From Xiphias gladius (taxonomy: Eukaryota > Chordata > Actinopteri > Istiophoriformes > Xiphiidae): a stretch of 64,000 bases of DNA. Below, piece after piece: positions 23,632 through 37,600 of this stretch. The notes below the pieces were generated by a model. It searched no databases, had not been told where the DNA came from, and saw only the letters and a program-made list of their open reading frames with translations. The stretch is taken from positions 7,956,531-8,020,530 of the forward strand of contig NC_053402.1 in NCBI RefSeq assembly GCF_016859285.1, given 5' to 3'. Numbering within the stretch: the stretch's first letter is position 1; every line of letters begins with the position of its first letter. The position numbers were made by a program, and so were the translations under genes.

Positions 23632-25128
23632 CAGTCAAGGCTTTAGATATTTGGACAGTTACACATTTTTCGTTCTTTAGGATCTGTGCTTCAGCAAATT
23701 CAATTTGAAATAAAATAATGGATACTGCATTAAAGTGCCGAGTGTCAGCTTTAACTTGAGTGGGTTTACATCAATATAGAAAAAACTGTGTTGGAGATAT
23801 AGCCCTTTAAACACATAGTGCCCAAATTTTAGGGGTTCAAAAGTATTTGGACACGTGGTTACTAAATGTTTCTTGGGCAGTTGTGTGTCATTTCAATGTT
23901 GGTACATGCACAAAAAGAAAGGCTCACATGTGGATTAGAGTTGACTGAGAGTTATGAGTTGCCATCTATATTGAGGTGGAGTTGTCTGTCAATTAAGAGG
24001 AGTGGAGGAGTGACCACGAAGTCAAAAAGATAATAATGAGGCCCTCTCTATCTGCAGATATCAAAGGTAGTCGGTTTGCCAAAATCAACAGTTGAGTACA
24101 CTCTAAAAAAAGCAGGCTCACTCAGGAAAAATAGAAAATGTCAAATGATTTGGTAGCCCAGGGAACACAAGTCTTGTGGATGAGCAGAAGAAAAAACCAT
24201 TTATGACTGCACAGCAAGTCAGGAATGCTCTCCAGGATGTAGGCGGACATGTTTCCTTGTCAACAATCAAGAGAAGACTTCATGACCATAACCTCGGACA
24301 AGATGCAAACCCCTAGTAATACTCATAAACAGAAAGGCCAATCTGCAGTTCAAAAAAACATACAAAAAGAAAACAGTCGGGTTGTGGAGCAAAGTTCTAT
24401 GGACTGATGAAACAGAAATCAACCTCTATCAAAATGATGGAAAAAGAAAAGTGTGGGGAAAAATAAGGAAAAGCTCATGACCCAAAGCCACCAATCCATC
24501 TGTCAAACATGGTGGTGGTTCTGTAATGGCTTGGGCATGTATTGCTACCAGTGGAACTGGGTCACTGGCATTGATTTGGGATTTCTTTGCTGATGGAAGC
24601 AACAGGATGAGTATAGAGGTATACAGGAGCATTTTGTGAGCTCAGATTCAGTCAAATACATCAAAACTCATTGGACGACATTTCATGATTCATCATAAAC
24701 ATACAGCCAAAGCAACCAAAGAACTTTTCAGGGTGAAGAGGTGGAATATCCTCGACTGGCCGAGTCAATCACTTGATCTCAGTCCGACTGTGCAGCGTTC
24801 CACTTGGTGAAGAGCTGAAGGTGGCTGCAGTGAAGCTCTTGGAGACTATCACCAGGGAAGATACAAACTGTCTGCTGATATCTTTGGGTCGAAGACATCA
24901 GACAGTCATTGACAGCAAATGATTTTCCACTAAATATTAAATATGATGATGTTTAGTTTGACTTCATGTGTATCTGTCCAATTACTTTTGATGCCCTAAA
25001 CCTTGAGCACTATGTATTGAAAGGGCTAAATCTCCCACACAGTTCTTTGTATGCTGATGTAAACCTACTCAAATTAAAACTGAGATTTGGCACTCAAGTA
25101 ACTGTCCAAATACTTACAGCCTTGATTG
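23632..25128 (+). mobile_element. Tc1/mariner DNA transposon, decayed full-length copy
   Basis: Terminal inverted repeats begin CAGTCAAGGCT and end AGCCTTGATTG, flanked by TA on both sides (23630-23631 and 25129-25130), the Tc1/mariner target duplication. They contain the typical ATATTTGGACAGT word. The plus-strand interior (about 24010-24880) encodes recognisable transposase blocks, including a WTDET-like segment, the HGGGS region and a decayed KHTAKATKE block. It has many stops and frame changes and no long frame. It resembles the 29440-30375 fragment in sequence but is a different subfamily. Confidence 0.9.
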
Positions 25129-26684
25129 TAATTCAAATTATTGTGTTGTGTTCACTTCAAATGCCTTTTGGACACACAATGAACATGCATGGAAAAAAAC
25201 GCCATAAAACCATGTTGAGTTTTGTTAAGTGAAATGTACATTTAGAAATTAAATAATGACTGACTATTATCAGGATAGTTTATAAAATGTACTTGTAATT
25301 AGAAATATGAGTATATTTATGCATACAGATATGAAATATTTGTAAAACGACCAAAGTTTTTTGACCAAAATTTAAATAGATAGAAGAAACTGATTTTATA
25401 AATGTTTCTCCCAACATGACACTCAAAACTACCTTACATTATGTAACTAGTTTTCTCTTAACTTTCAACACTTTTCCAATGTGAAATATTGTACATTTCA
25501 TAAAAATGCATTGGTGTCAAAAGTCACTGTTGCGTTTTTTCACAAAAGCACTGATGAGTGTGATGATTTATTTAGTATTTGACGTGTTCATGTCGAACAC
25601 TCATGATAAAAGACAATTCTATTTATACTTAGATTATTTGTTTTCACTGACTATGACTGCAATGTGTCATAGAATACATAATACAAGCTTTTGCGTTATT
25701 ATAACAACTGACTGTAATAATGCTTGCAAATGCTTTTTGCCATTATTATCTCCACTGAAAGTCTGCACCACTGCCTTTTCTTTTCCCTTGTGTGTCATTC
25801 AAAGTGTGTATACAGCACAGTATTCAATGTGAAATGTCACATCTTATGATTGTAGTTGTGTATCTTTTTTTTAAAAACTAAAATTTTTTTTAAAGACAGG
25901 TTCAATGTGGGTGTTGCCAATACTGAGAAACGGTTGCCAGATATTCAGCAAATAAAGCCTCCAGAAGTTAAAAACTTTTAACACAACCTAATATCAAATA
26001 TAAAATGTGCCTTGTCCTTAATAATACCTGTTACTAACACATAGAACAGAGGTAACAAGCTGTATTTTCTAAAATGTTGTTTGTGTCGATCCGTTTTTTT
26101 TTTAAAACTCTTAGTTAACCTGTTTTTTTCACATTGTGTCTTTTCCTCATCTCTCTTTGGTCTCTATGGTCTACTGTGTTCCCACATGTAATTTCTATCC
26201 CTAAACTCCTAAACAGAACTGTATTTTAAGTATCTCATTCTCCAAGTGGGAAAGTGGAAAAAAATATCATTTAATTTGCTTTGTTTTTATGTATATCACT
26301 GAAATATTCTTTATCACTACTGGACACAGATCTGAACCATATGCATTCAGCACTGCTTGGTCCATTGGTGTTTAAAGGCCTTTTTTATTTAATTATTTAC
26401 CTTCAACACAAGAGGTAGAGTTCATTTTACACCTTCTTTGCTATGTGTGAAACATCTGTAATGTTGCTATGAATTTTACATTTCTTATTTATATTTGTGT
26501 GTGCTGTTAATTGTTTCTCTCCATTTTGAAGAAAGCTTTTGCCTGTTTTTGCCATTTTAGTATTTAATCCTTCCATTCTTGTATAACTGTTGCCAGCACA
26601 GCACAGCAACACAACCTCTAAATAACAGCAGGACCGAAAGCCTAAACATGTGATGATGACTAATGATCTTTTACTCTCACTTGA

Positions 26685-26690
26685 AATAAA
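26685..26690 (+). terminator. sox10: Candidate distal sox10 polyadenylation signal
   Basis: AATAAA followed by a T-rich region (ATTATTTCTGCTTTAA). It is the last good plus-strand signal before intergenic repeats. Confidence 0.45.
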
Positions 26691-27613
26691 GCTATTATTT
26701 CTGCTTTAATACAAGTCTGCCTCTTGAAACATTTTCACAATGGAACAAATAATGAGAATAATAAATAAAACATCTCAGTATGAATAATAAATACAGTATA
26801 ATAATAAACAATAAGCTGAATGTCCTAAATTTGTGTCTGCCATTATAGAAATGTTCCTATTGTTATGAAAGTAACAAATACTCATCTTCTCATTGTTAAT
26901 TACACAAAAAAACAAAAGCACATGCCTTCATTGGCATGTAACAGCTCTTGAACTAATCCCATCTAAGAAGGGGGTACCATTGGTTATTCTTGCCTATATG
27001 CATATCTGAAGTTTGCATAGTGTGTGTGCATGTGTGCATGTTTCTGTGTGTGTTGCAGGTTAAGCCTGACTCCTAATTCCCTCTCTTTAATCGGCTGTGT
27101 GATACTTTGGAGAGACAAAGAGGGCTATTGAAGGGGAGCCGGGGAGAGGGGGGACAGGGCAATGAGAGAGCCTTACCCATAACTGCCTGCCCTGTAGCTT
27201 CACCGGGATACAAAGGGACTCTCATACACTCTCTGCACATAGACCCTGAAACCCCCGCTGCCCACCCTCCTCCTCTCATCCCCCACCCCATCCACTGGAA
27301 AAAAAAAAAAAAATCTCTTCAGATTGGAGCTGTAATGGGATTAAAACATTCCAAAAGTTAAGAAAGTTCACCAGAAAGAAGAGGTAGGTAGAGTTATTTG
27401 TCTGTTTAGTTACCTTTTGAAAACTGTCAAAGCAGGTGTAAGCCAGGAGCAGTAGACCCAGGATCAGGACAAGCCACCAGCTCACCCTGCCACCATATGG
27501 TGCAGAGCAAAAATGGATCAAATGCATTGTTTTTTAGGTGGAAGGGTTGTGTATGTTTCTCTCACACACGCTGATACATTGAAGGTCTGGTCAAAAATTG
27601 TTTTGTGGCACAG

Positions 27614-27780
27614 GGGGCAGCTGTGACTCAGGTGGGAGCGTGAGTTGTTCACTGAACAGAATGTCGGAGGTTCGATCCCCGGCTCCTCCAGTCCGCATGT
27701 CGAAGAGATACTGAACCCCAAATTGCCTGTGTAAATGTCTGTATAGAATTGCATAGAAAAGCACTGCATGTGTATTGTAG
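27614..27780 (+). mobile_element. tRNA-derived SINE-like repeat
   Basis: Begins GGGGCAGCTGTGACTCAGG, a tRNA-like 5' part with a box A-like TGTGACTCAGG, and has a clear box B (GGTTCGATCC at 27669-27678) followed by CCGGCTCC. The body after it (CCGCATGTCGAAG, ACTGAACCCCAAATTGC) matches, from memory, a dispersed fish repeat of this type. It does not fold as a functional tRNA. It is truncated or diverged at the 3' end. Confidence 0.6.
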
Positions 27781-28039
27781 ATCACTCAGTTGATTTTATT
27801 CTGTTAAGTTAAATGTTAGACAGATTCACATTAGTGATTTGAATCATTATCATACAACCTTGGAACTGGTATAAAATTGTGGCAGTGAAGCACAAAACTC
27901 TTTTACAAAGCATGAACAGATATTTGCTAATGGAGATGAAACATTGAACAAAGAAATGATGTGATCAGACTATTGAGTTTACCCTGATCACAAAAAGGTC
28001 CAACCATTGCAGTAAAATACATTTTTCTGCATTATGAGT

Positions 28040-28120
28040 TTCATGTGGCTCAGTTGGTTATTAACTTCTCAAAGGCACAACTAGATGGTCCTCAGTTCAA
28101 ATGTAAAGTAGAGCAGCCAC
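28040..28120 (+). mobile_element. Degenerate tRNA-like SINE remnant
   Basis: TGTGGCTCAGTTGG (box A-like) and, about 50 bases later, CAGTTCAAAT (box B-like) keep the spacing of a pol III promoter. Everything else is decayed. A second family or chance resemblance is possible. Confidence 0.3.
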
Positions 28121-28972
28121 AAAAGTTGTAATCATACAGTACCATATGTTAAAAATCAGCATAAAAGATCTAAAGAATTTAAAGCAAGTCTCCATCTGAT
28201 TTAACACAGTTCATCATCTCATGGGAATTGGATTTAAATACAGTAAACAAATAATAAGAATTGTAAGAATTATATCAAATATTATTTGGTCTTGGTGCAA
28301 TAAAAAGTCATTGTTAATGGGGAATTGTCAAGGCGCAAAAGGTGAAAGCAAACTGTTGGAAAAAGACGGATCACAATCCAGTACTAGTTGAATGATGACC
28401 CCTGTTCCAAAACTGGATGAGAGAAGGTGAATAAATCTAAAAAGAAAAGTGACGAGAACCACAGAGAAAGAAATAATGTGTTAGGCACAACGATAGCACT
28501 GTGGAATAAATAAAGACATAAGATAAAAAAGACAAGCAAATGAAGTGGAAAGTAGAAAGTAATGAGCAAATGAGTCATACCCTTAGCTGGGTTGAGGGTG
28601 ACCTGACGTTGGCCTCACTGTGGTGGGTGCTGGTGAGTGTCACATGGGCTGCCACCTCCGCCCCATGAAAGGAGTGGAGCATCACCCTAAGGCACTGTCT
28701 CCTCTAATCAAAAGCCTCACAGATTAAGGAGTTTTTCAGAAATTAATAACATGACTGTGGCCAGATAAAGTTATAGATACCAGTACAAACCGGCTTCTCT
28801 CTAATGAAATTTTTTATGTTTGTCAGATGGGTGAGAATACAATAATACACACCTCTTGGCTTTATCTTCACCACAGGAAAACATGCTACTTCATCAATTT
28901 GTATCTTGGCTGTTTTGTTCCCCAGTTGCTTTTGTTATCAATTATGTCTTTATATACATGCTATGCATATTG

Positions 28973-28974
<2 letters not shown>

Positions 28975-29032
<58 letters not shown>
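28975..29032. repeat. (CA)n microsatellite, about 58 bases
   Basis: Pure CA repeat between sox10 and polr2f. Poly-His/Thr frames over it are artefacts. Confidence 0.96.
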
Positions 29033-29035
<3 letters not shown>

Positions 29036-29439
29036 CATATAATCCACTCATCCATCTACCAGAGGGTGGAGTATCATCATACAGCTTCTTCTACAACAAA
29101 GCTGTTAATCCTCCCTTTCTCGGAAACTTTCAGCCCCCTTCTTCGACAAGCATGCACTGGCCCTCATTCTGCCTGGGCAACAACCCATTACCCCTAAACA
29201 ATACACTGACTGTTTGGCTGCTTTGTGCATATGTGTTTGTATGAGGGAGGGAGATGGGGGGAGGCGCACAGAGAGCATCATGACAGCTACAACACTTCTC
29301 CATCAGATGGAGAATTCGTTAGACTTTCACACTAGTTATCAAAGACAGAGTAGAGAAATAAAAGAAAGATTTTAAAAAATTTTGTTGACATCTCACCAGT
29401 GCTCGAATGTTTGAAATGTCAAAATGTCTGAAATGAAGC

Positions 29440-30375
29440 CATCAAGATGGGATTACAGTGTAGACTTTCAGCTTTACTTCAAGGGGTTTAACAAAAATAT
29501 TGCACTGTAGGAATTACAGTTTAGGAATTACATCCATTCTTATCCAGTCCCTCATTTTCAGAGGCTCAAAAGTAACTGGACAAACCAACATAATTATAAA
29601 TATAAGGATTATTTTTAATACTTGGATGAAAATCCTGTGCCGTCAATGACTGCCTGGAAGTCTGGAACCCATGGACATCACCAATTGCTGTTTCCTCCTT
29701 TGAGATGCTTTGTCCAGACCTTACTGTAGCCACCTTCAGTTGCTGCTTGTTTATGGGTCTTTCTACCCCGAGTTTTGTCTTCAATAAGTGAAAAGCATGC
29801 TCAGTTGGATTCAGGTCAGGTGACTAACTTGGCTAGTGACAACTATCCCATTTCTTTGCCTTGAGAAGTTCTCTGGTTGCTTTTAGAGTATGTTTTGGGT
29901 CATTATCCATCTGTACTGTGAAGCACTGTTCTATCAGTTTACTAGCATTTTGCTGAATCTGAGCAGATAGTAAGCCCTGTACACTTCAGAATCAATCTTG
30001 CTACTTCTATCAGCAGTCACATCATCAATAAACACCACTGACCCAGTTCCATTGACAGCCAAACATGCCCATGTAGTAACACTGCCTCCAGCATGTTTGA
30101 CAGATGATGTGGTATGCTTTAGATCATGACCTGTTCCTTTCCTTCTCCATTCTCTTCTCATCATTCTGGTACAAGTTAATCTTGTTCCAGAACTGGGCAG
30201 GCTTTTTTAGATGTTTTCTGGCAAAGTCTACTCTGGCCTTTCTAAACCACTGTTACCATTGGTTTGCACCTTGTGGTAAGCCCTCTGTATTTACATTCAT
30301 GAAGCCTAACGATGGCCTCCTTCATTTGCACCGACATCTCTTTGGACCGCATATAGAAAAGGGAAAAGGATAGGG
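29440..30375 (-). mobile_element. Truncated Tc1-like transposon, minus strand
   Basis: Read on the minus strand this is the middle and 3' half of a Tc1-like transposase. Segments can be recognised around KHTTSSVKHAGGSV, then TGSVVFIDDVTAD, and further along PINKQQLKVATV and a VIDG(T)-like end. The frame is broken several times. The 5' third and that end's inverted repeat are missing at about 30375, where the match stops. Families of this sequence are abundant in teleosts and salmonids. Confidence 0.85.
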
Positions 30376-30379
30376 TCGT

Positions 30380-30690
30380 TCTTTGTTTATTAACTTCCCA
30401 GCACGATATTTCAAAAATTAGTTAGCAATTTCCTGGGAAGACATCGCTTGCTGAGAGTATTGTAAACAATGAAGATGGAGCGCGCTCTGCTGGACAAACT
30501 ATGTGATGACACCATGTCTAAATTAGCCCAAGCATGTAATTCTACATTATGTTCTGTAAAACAAAGTTTTCATATCGGCGCGTATCGGACAACATATACA
30601 CAGATACCCAGATATCTGTGATTAGCCAATATCAGCTGATAAAATTGGCTGACTAATAAATTGGTCAAGCTCTATTATCAACACCTCCAA
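30380..30690. mobile_element. Unclassified repeat remnant with TATCGG-type end
   Basis: Contains TATCGGCGCGTATCGG and a tail built of repeated AATATCAGCTGATAAAATTGG-like words ending in GGTCAAGCTC. From memory this kind of sequence forms the end of DNA elements common in fish. The copy abuts the truncated Tc1 fragment. Class not determined. Confidence 0.35.
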
Positions 30691-31058
30691 CAACTAATAC
30701 AAATACTAAAGACTGTGAGCTTTACCAAACTCTTCCTTACCACAGGCTGTTGTACTGTGTTGTATAAAGTTTCTTTTTCTCTGTGGAAGTATTGCTTAAT
30801 TACTTCTAAGCCTGATATATAGATGTACAATTTGAGGTAGGTTCAGGGCAACTAAATAACACTCTTGCAATTACTTCAATCACTTTAACTAGACTTCCCA
30901 TTTTTTCAGGTGTGACTGTCTTATTGCATGATTATACTATTAAAATCCATGCAACACAGATAATACCCCAGAGTATAACGTCAAACTCATTACAAATCTC
31001 TAACTGTGAGTGTCACTGTAAGTAACATGAATGAGACATGGTTATTTATACAAAAGAG

Positions 31059-31064
31059 TTTATT
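31059..31064 (-). terminator. polr2f: polr2f polyadenylation signal
   Basis: TTTATT on the plus strand (AATAAA on the minus), 479 bases past the polr2f stop codon, giving a 3' UTR of about 500 bases. Confidence 0.55.
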
Positions 31065-31542
31065 CTAAACTATAAAACAGTTACTTTACACTAATCACTT
31101 CTCTCCACATAAAACAAAAATGGAATAATTACAACACAGGATTCTTTTTTAAAACAAAGTAAATGCTGACAGTTACATTTCTCCCTTGTGGTTATTAGTT
31201 ATGATGCAGCTGTTAAAACAGAAAGTACAGTAGATAGTAACTGAATTTCACTTTAGTTGCATTACATGCACCATCAGTCAGACCATAGGATTATCAACCT
31301 GCAATCAACACATTGTCCTGATTTTCACAGTTCTTTGAAAGGCTGTATGGTACATTCCATGTTTTCATATTTCACCAGCTCACAGAGTCACCTGATAATT
31401 TTCTGGATGAAATGTAGGTATAAACAGGTGGGTGATGACTGCATCAGTCTATGGACTCCTCTGGGTTTTTGAGGCTGACTGACCTGGTGTGACGGTGTGA
31501 AACAGCATATACTGTTTTGTCAGTGCAGACAGGATCATTTGT

Positions 31543-33215
<1,673 letters not shown>

Positions 33216-34619
33216 TTTTTTATTTTGAAGCTCGTAAACGTACCCTGTGAATCGTTTCTACTAAAAATTTTCCAAGACTTTTTTGTTGTCAACATGAACC
33301 CACATGGACATTACGACTTTTTGACTTCCGGCGGCTCGGTGTGTTGGAAAATATTCCGGGTAGTTAAGAGGAACATTTGTGTTCCATTCTGCTTTTTTGG
33401 CAGGTTGATCAGAAGGTTGCTAAAATAATAAACTGGCATTCTTTTGTCTAATGGAGTAAAATAAAACTATTTTGCTGCGTTTCAGCTTTTATTTGTCAAT
33501 TTCATATTGGTGTAGATTAGGTAGCCTCTTGGTCCACCCTCCTACAACCTTTTACTCATTTTGGTATAATTCAAATATTTGTGAACTTGTGACACACTTG
33601 CTGTTAAATGTGCTGATTTTCTATTTAAACCGTCAGGAATGTGTAGATATTTTTTTCTTCATATCCTTAAAATACCTAGGAAAGAATGCAGCTGTCAAAT
33701 TTTCAAGTATATCCGATACACTCAATTCTATTTAGTTTATGTAGACTATATTTAGACTTCTGTGATGGCATTCTAACCAAAGACAAGCTTATCTGAAGTC
33801 TCAGTATAGAAAATTAATCAACTTTGACCCAGGATTAAATGTCTTTTCAGAAATTCTGCTGTATTGTTGTATTGACCAAACTGTATACAAGACAGAACTC
33901 CGTAGGCACACATCCACCTAAAGGGAGATTACAGCCAGGATAGTTATAGCATCACAAAGCTACACCACTTTTTTTTTTTTAGCTTTTCCAGGATTTCAGA
34001 GTTCTGATCTCCAGCGTTCATAATTTAAAACCATAACAGTAGAGCAAAAACAATGAAAATGAAAAATGGTAATGGAAATATATAATAATATAACATGTAC
34101 ACTGGTACAGTACTAGGAGAAGCATATTTTCTTGTTCATCCAACAACTCAAGAAAAGTTGGTTTACCTGACTATTCTGAGTGAAATTAAATGCACTTTTT
34201 TCCAAAATAGTTGATAACTAGCATCTCAAAAAACTGTTTGAAATAAAAGTTGGTTAATCATTAAATATACAGTTCTTCTTTGAAATGAAAAATTCCCAAA
34301 TAAATATTTATTGCATACTTCAACTAATACAAGTATGTAATAAAATAAAGAAACATAAATATTCCTTGCATATAGCAGATAGGGCATGTAAAGAAACATG
34401 AAGAGAAAATGTACACCGATAACACTGAATCATTTGGACAGAGAAAATTATATTTCATCTTGTCTGTGCTACTTAGCCGAGCTTAATAAAGTCTCTCATA
34501 TGAAGATCATCTTCTGTGGTAGAAGAAATATCAACATTTTTTTTCATCTAAAAGTAAATGAGTTTTTTGTCTATGAGAGTTTTGTATCTGTATAACATTT
34601 CTGCAGTCATGACAGTGCC
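33216..34619. other. polr2f promoter and micall1 3' UTR
   Basis: The right half (about 34290-34619) reads as micall1 3' UTR, with several minus-strand AATAAA signals (for example around 34305). The left part up to about 33420 is the presumed polr2f promoter, with CpGs and no TATA box. The genes are in tandem on the minus strand. Human C22orf23, which lies between them, has no visible counterpart here. Confidence 0.5.
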
Positions 34620-37600
34620 TCAGCTCTTTTTGTCCATGGAGTCTTTGGTGCTCTCTGCTTTATGATTCAGCATCTTAAAAACTTTTTTAGGCTTGAACTT
34701 TCCTTTTGACTTCTTTAGCTCTTTTAGTCCCTCTTTCTGGAACTCTGAGGAGAAATAGCACAATTAAGTGCAGTAAAACATGGGTCATCATTTTGAAACA
34801 CTGTTGTTAGCATGCATGTGTGTAGAGCGTTAATGTGTTAGAGAATATAAGGCAAAATGTTCTCAGCCTTCTACATAAGAGGATAGGAGAGTAAGACATG
34901 AACAGGAATAGACACAAAAACATGAAAGGGGAGGCATTTTGAACAAAAAAGTTATTTTCTAACCTTTGTTCTTCATTAAGACTTCCCAAAGCCTATCTTC
35001 TTCTCTTACCCTGATTAGAAAAACAAAGTTGAATTTCTATTTTACAACATAAAAATCCATGAATGTTAGGGCACCATGTATTGTAATTTCTCCTTTGCAC
35101 CTCTGCCTGTCCTGATCCAAGCTGCTGATGATCTGGTTCCTCTGTTCGATGATGGTGACCAGCTCGTCCATCAGCTGCTGCTCTCGACCTCGATCCTCCT
35201 GACTCCAGTCGCTCTCTGAATGTGCAGATGACGGTGTGTAACAGTTAACAAAACAAACCAAAACAAAGCATTCCTTTGCACTGCATCACATTCATCAAAA
35301 TCAAGAGACTGTACACAGTGAGGTTTCTTGTATATTTGTTATCCTAAAAAGGCGCTTTCAGGTCAGAAGGAAAAACTCACAGAACTGGACAATTTAAACC
35401 ACTGCTGTGCTTGTTTTTTCTGCTGCAAATTGTTAATTTTCCATAAGCATGTTATATATACTGTGTATGTGTGAAGCCCTTTAACCACATCAGAAAATGC
35501 TGTGGCTAGGGGTTACACTAGAAATGCTGATCCTATTAATGATATTATTACATATGCCCCCTCTTCAAGGATTATAGGTCCCTCAATCATTCCAGAGTTT
35601 CCCCACATTAATGCCTCTGGCTATTTCGATAAATAATTGTTATTATTGTCAAGATATTTAAGCTGACAAAAGTGATGCACACAGAATCATACAGACCAGG
35701 TTTATTAAGGAGACATCGGAGCTCATACTCCACATCTGCCTGTCTCTCATCTAACTTCTGCTGCTTTGTCCTGGGAAAATGCGCAAAAAACAAAAATCAT
35801 GAAACTTCCCTTTTTTTCAGGAATAAATACTTGTGGGAATTAAAAATAACAGCATATACAACACATTATCATAGCAAAATCCATGTCTACTTTACTTACA
35901 GATAAACTAGCTCTGTATCTTTGCGCACCAGAACATGTCTGTCATGGATAAGAGAGAACCACTCCATTAGCATGCGTTCCTCCTCTTTAGCTGAAATAAA
36001 AAAGGACAAGCCATGATAGCTGACACATAAACGTTCTTATTTCACTGTTAGTATTTGTTCACACTTTATCACAGTAAGATTGGTTTTGTGCCAGTAATGA
36101 ATTTGGTGTACAATTCTTGCAGTCTCTCAGATTCCTTTCCAGTTCGACTCCTCTTCGTTCCAGTGTCTCCAGATGTTTATCCAGTTCTCCCATCTCTGTC
36201 TGCAGGTCTTCTGTAGAAACATGTTGGTCTGTCTGCACCTGTCAGCAACATACAAGACTAATTAACAGGAATACCTCACTCCAAAAATGCTATGCACAAT
36301 TTCTGCAAAACCAGGTATGAATTTACACCTGAACAATTTACATGTAATCCTAATGACTGAAGCTTGCAATGACGGCTAAAATAATCAGTGTGAACAGAAC
36401 TTCCATTAAGGCTGAAGATGATGGAGAAAAACCTAGAAGTTGTTCTGATTTTCGCTTATTGGGCAGCAATATGTCAATAGATACTTAGAACAATAAAAAT
36501 ATCAATTAGTATAAACATTTATTGAGTTATTATTATTGTTAGTTGCCTTTTGAGTTTTAAAGCCAGCCAATGTACCTTCCTCTTGATGAGTGGGAAACCA
36601 TGTCCAGGGGCAGGGGCCCGTCTAGATGGGAGGGCCTGGAAAGTCTTTGATTTGGGCATTGCAGGTTTTCGATCACAAGGATTCTCTTTGCGGGCCGGCT
36701 AAAAATGGACAGAGAATTGAAACAGTAGGGATGTTTATATTGTATCATTGTCATGTTGAGTTAAAATCATAACAGGCACTGAGAATAAACCTCTGTAGCA
36801 CTTGAAAACTGTTTAACCTGATATGTTTACATAGTATAATATTCCATAAAAAATACATCCTTTTCTACAAAGTTAAGTACCTTGTAGTCCGTTACTGTAG
36901 TTATACAAAGACCATGTTTATATTAGACTTCATTATTACCAATTAACCTTGAAATCTGGTCATACCTTATTTGGGCATGATGTGACATATTCATTTTCCC
37001 CTTTTATGCCAACAGGCACTAAGGAACTTTGAGAGTGGATGGATGTGATAACTGGCACAGAAAGACTCCTGGGTAAAAAGTGACTTTGTGCCTCATCTGA
37101 AGCAACATGTGGCCCTGCTTCTGCTTCAGTAACATCTGGTAGTGAGCCAGCTGTGCCTCCATTTTCATCCAAAACTGGTGATCTGATTTGACTTGTGTTT
37201 CCAGCTTTTTCACTGGAAGTCTCTGCTGTGTTAGTACCTGCACTCACTTCCTCTGGTGGGTCAGGTAGTACAGCTCCACCAGCTTCTTTGAAATCTGGTC
37301 TCTTTGGTAGAATGGGTTTATCCGGTGGTTTAACATTATTGTCATAAGATTTAATGGCAGTATTTTCAGCATCACCTGAACAAACAGCAACCTCCAGGTC
37401 CCCTAATTTATTCGTCAGGTTGCCATCATTGTCTGAATGACTAGCTTCCACTGAGGACTTAGTTTGGTCTGTAGACCCAGGTTTTTCAGCCTCCTCCTGA
37501 GTGTCCTCATCCACATCCTCTCCAAATGGATTGGGAGGAGGCACTTTGGGTCTGTACCAGGACCCCCGCAGGTTAGAGACAGATTTGGATCGAGGAGTGG

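Larger units (their letters stand above)
22826..26710 (+). other. sox10: Putative sox10 3' UTR, interrupted by a Tc1 element
   Basis: After the stop codon no coding sequence continues. Candidate polyadenylation signals are AATAAA near 25949 and at 26685-26690, the latter with a T-rich downstream stretch. The insertion at 23632-25128 falls inside. The AT-rich sequence on either side reads as UTR. If an earlier cleavage site exists, the right half would be intergenic. Confidence 0.45.
26711..28974. other. sox10-polr2f intergenic region
   Basis: No coding sequence seen. A compact unique block at 27060-27300 contains ACAAAG and CTTTGG words and GC-rich tracts, and another at 28600-28720 is GC-richer than its flanks. 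Either may be regulatory. SINE-like sequences occur at 27614 and 28040. Confidence 0.4.

Noticed and set aside
27591-27785. Functional tRNA gene suggested by box B
   Set aside because: Box A and B are present, but the acceptor and anticodon stems do not pair and a SINE body follows.
36117-36320. Ser-rich plus-strand frame
   Set aside because: Antisense of micall1 exon 10.
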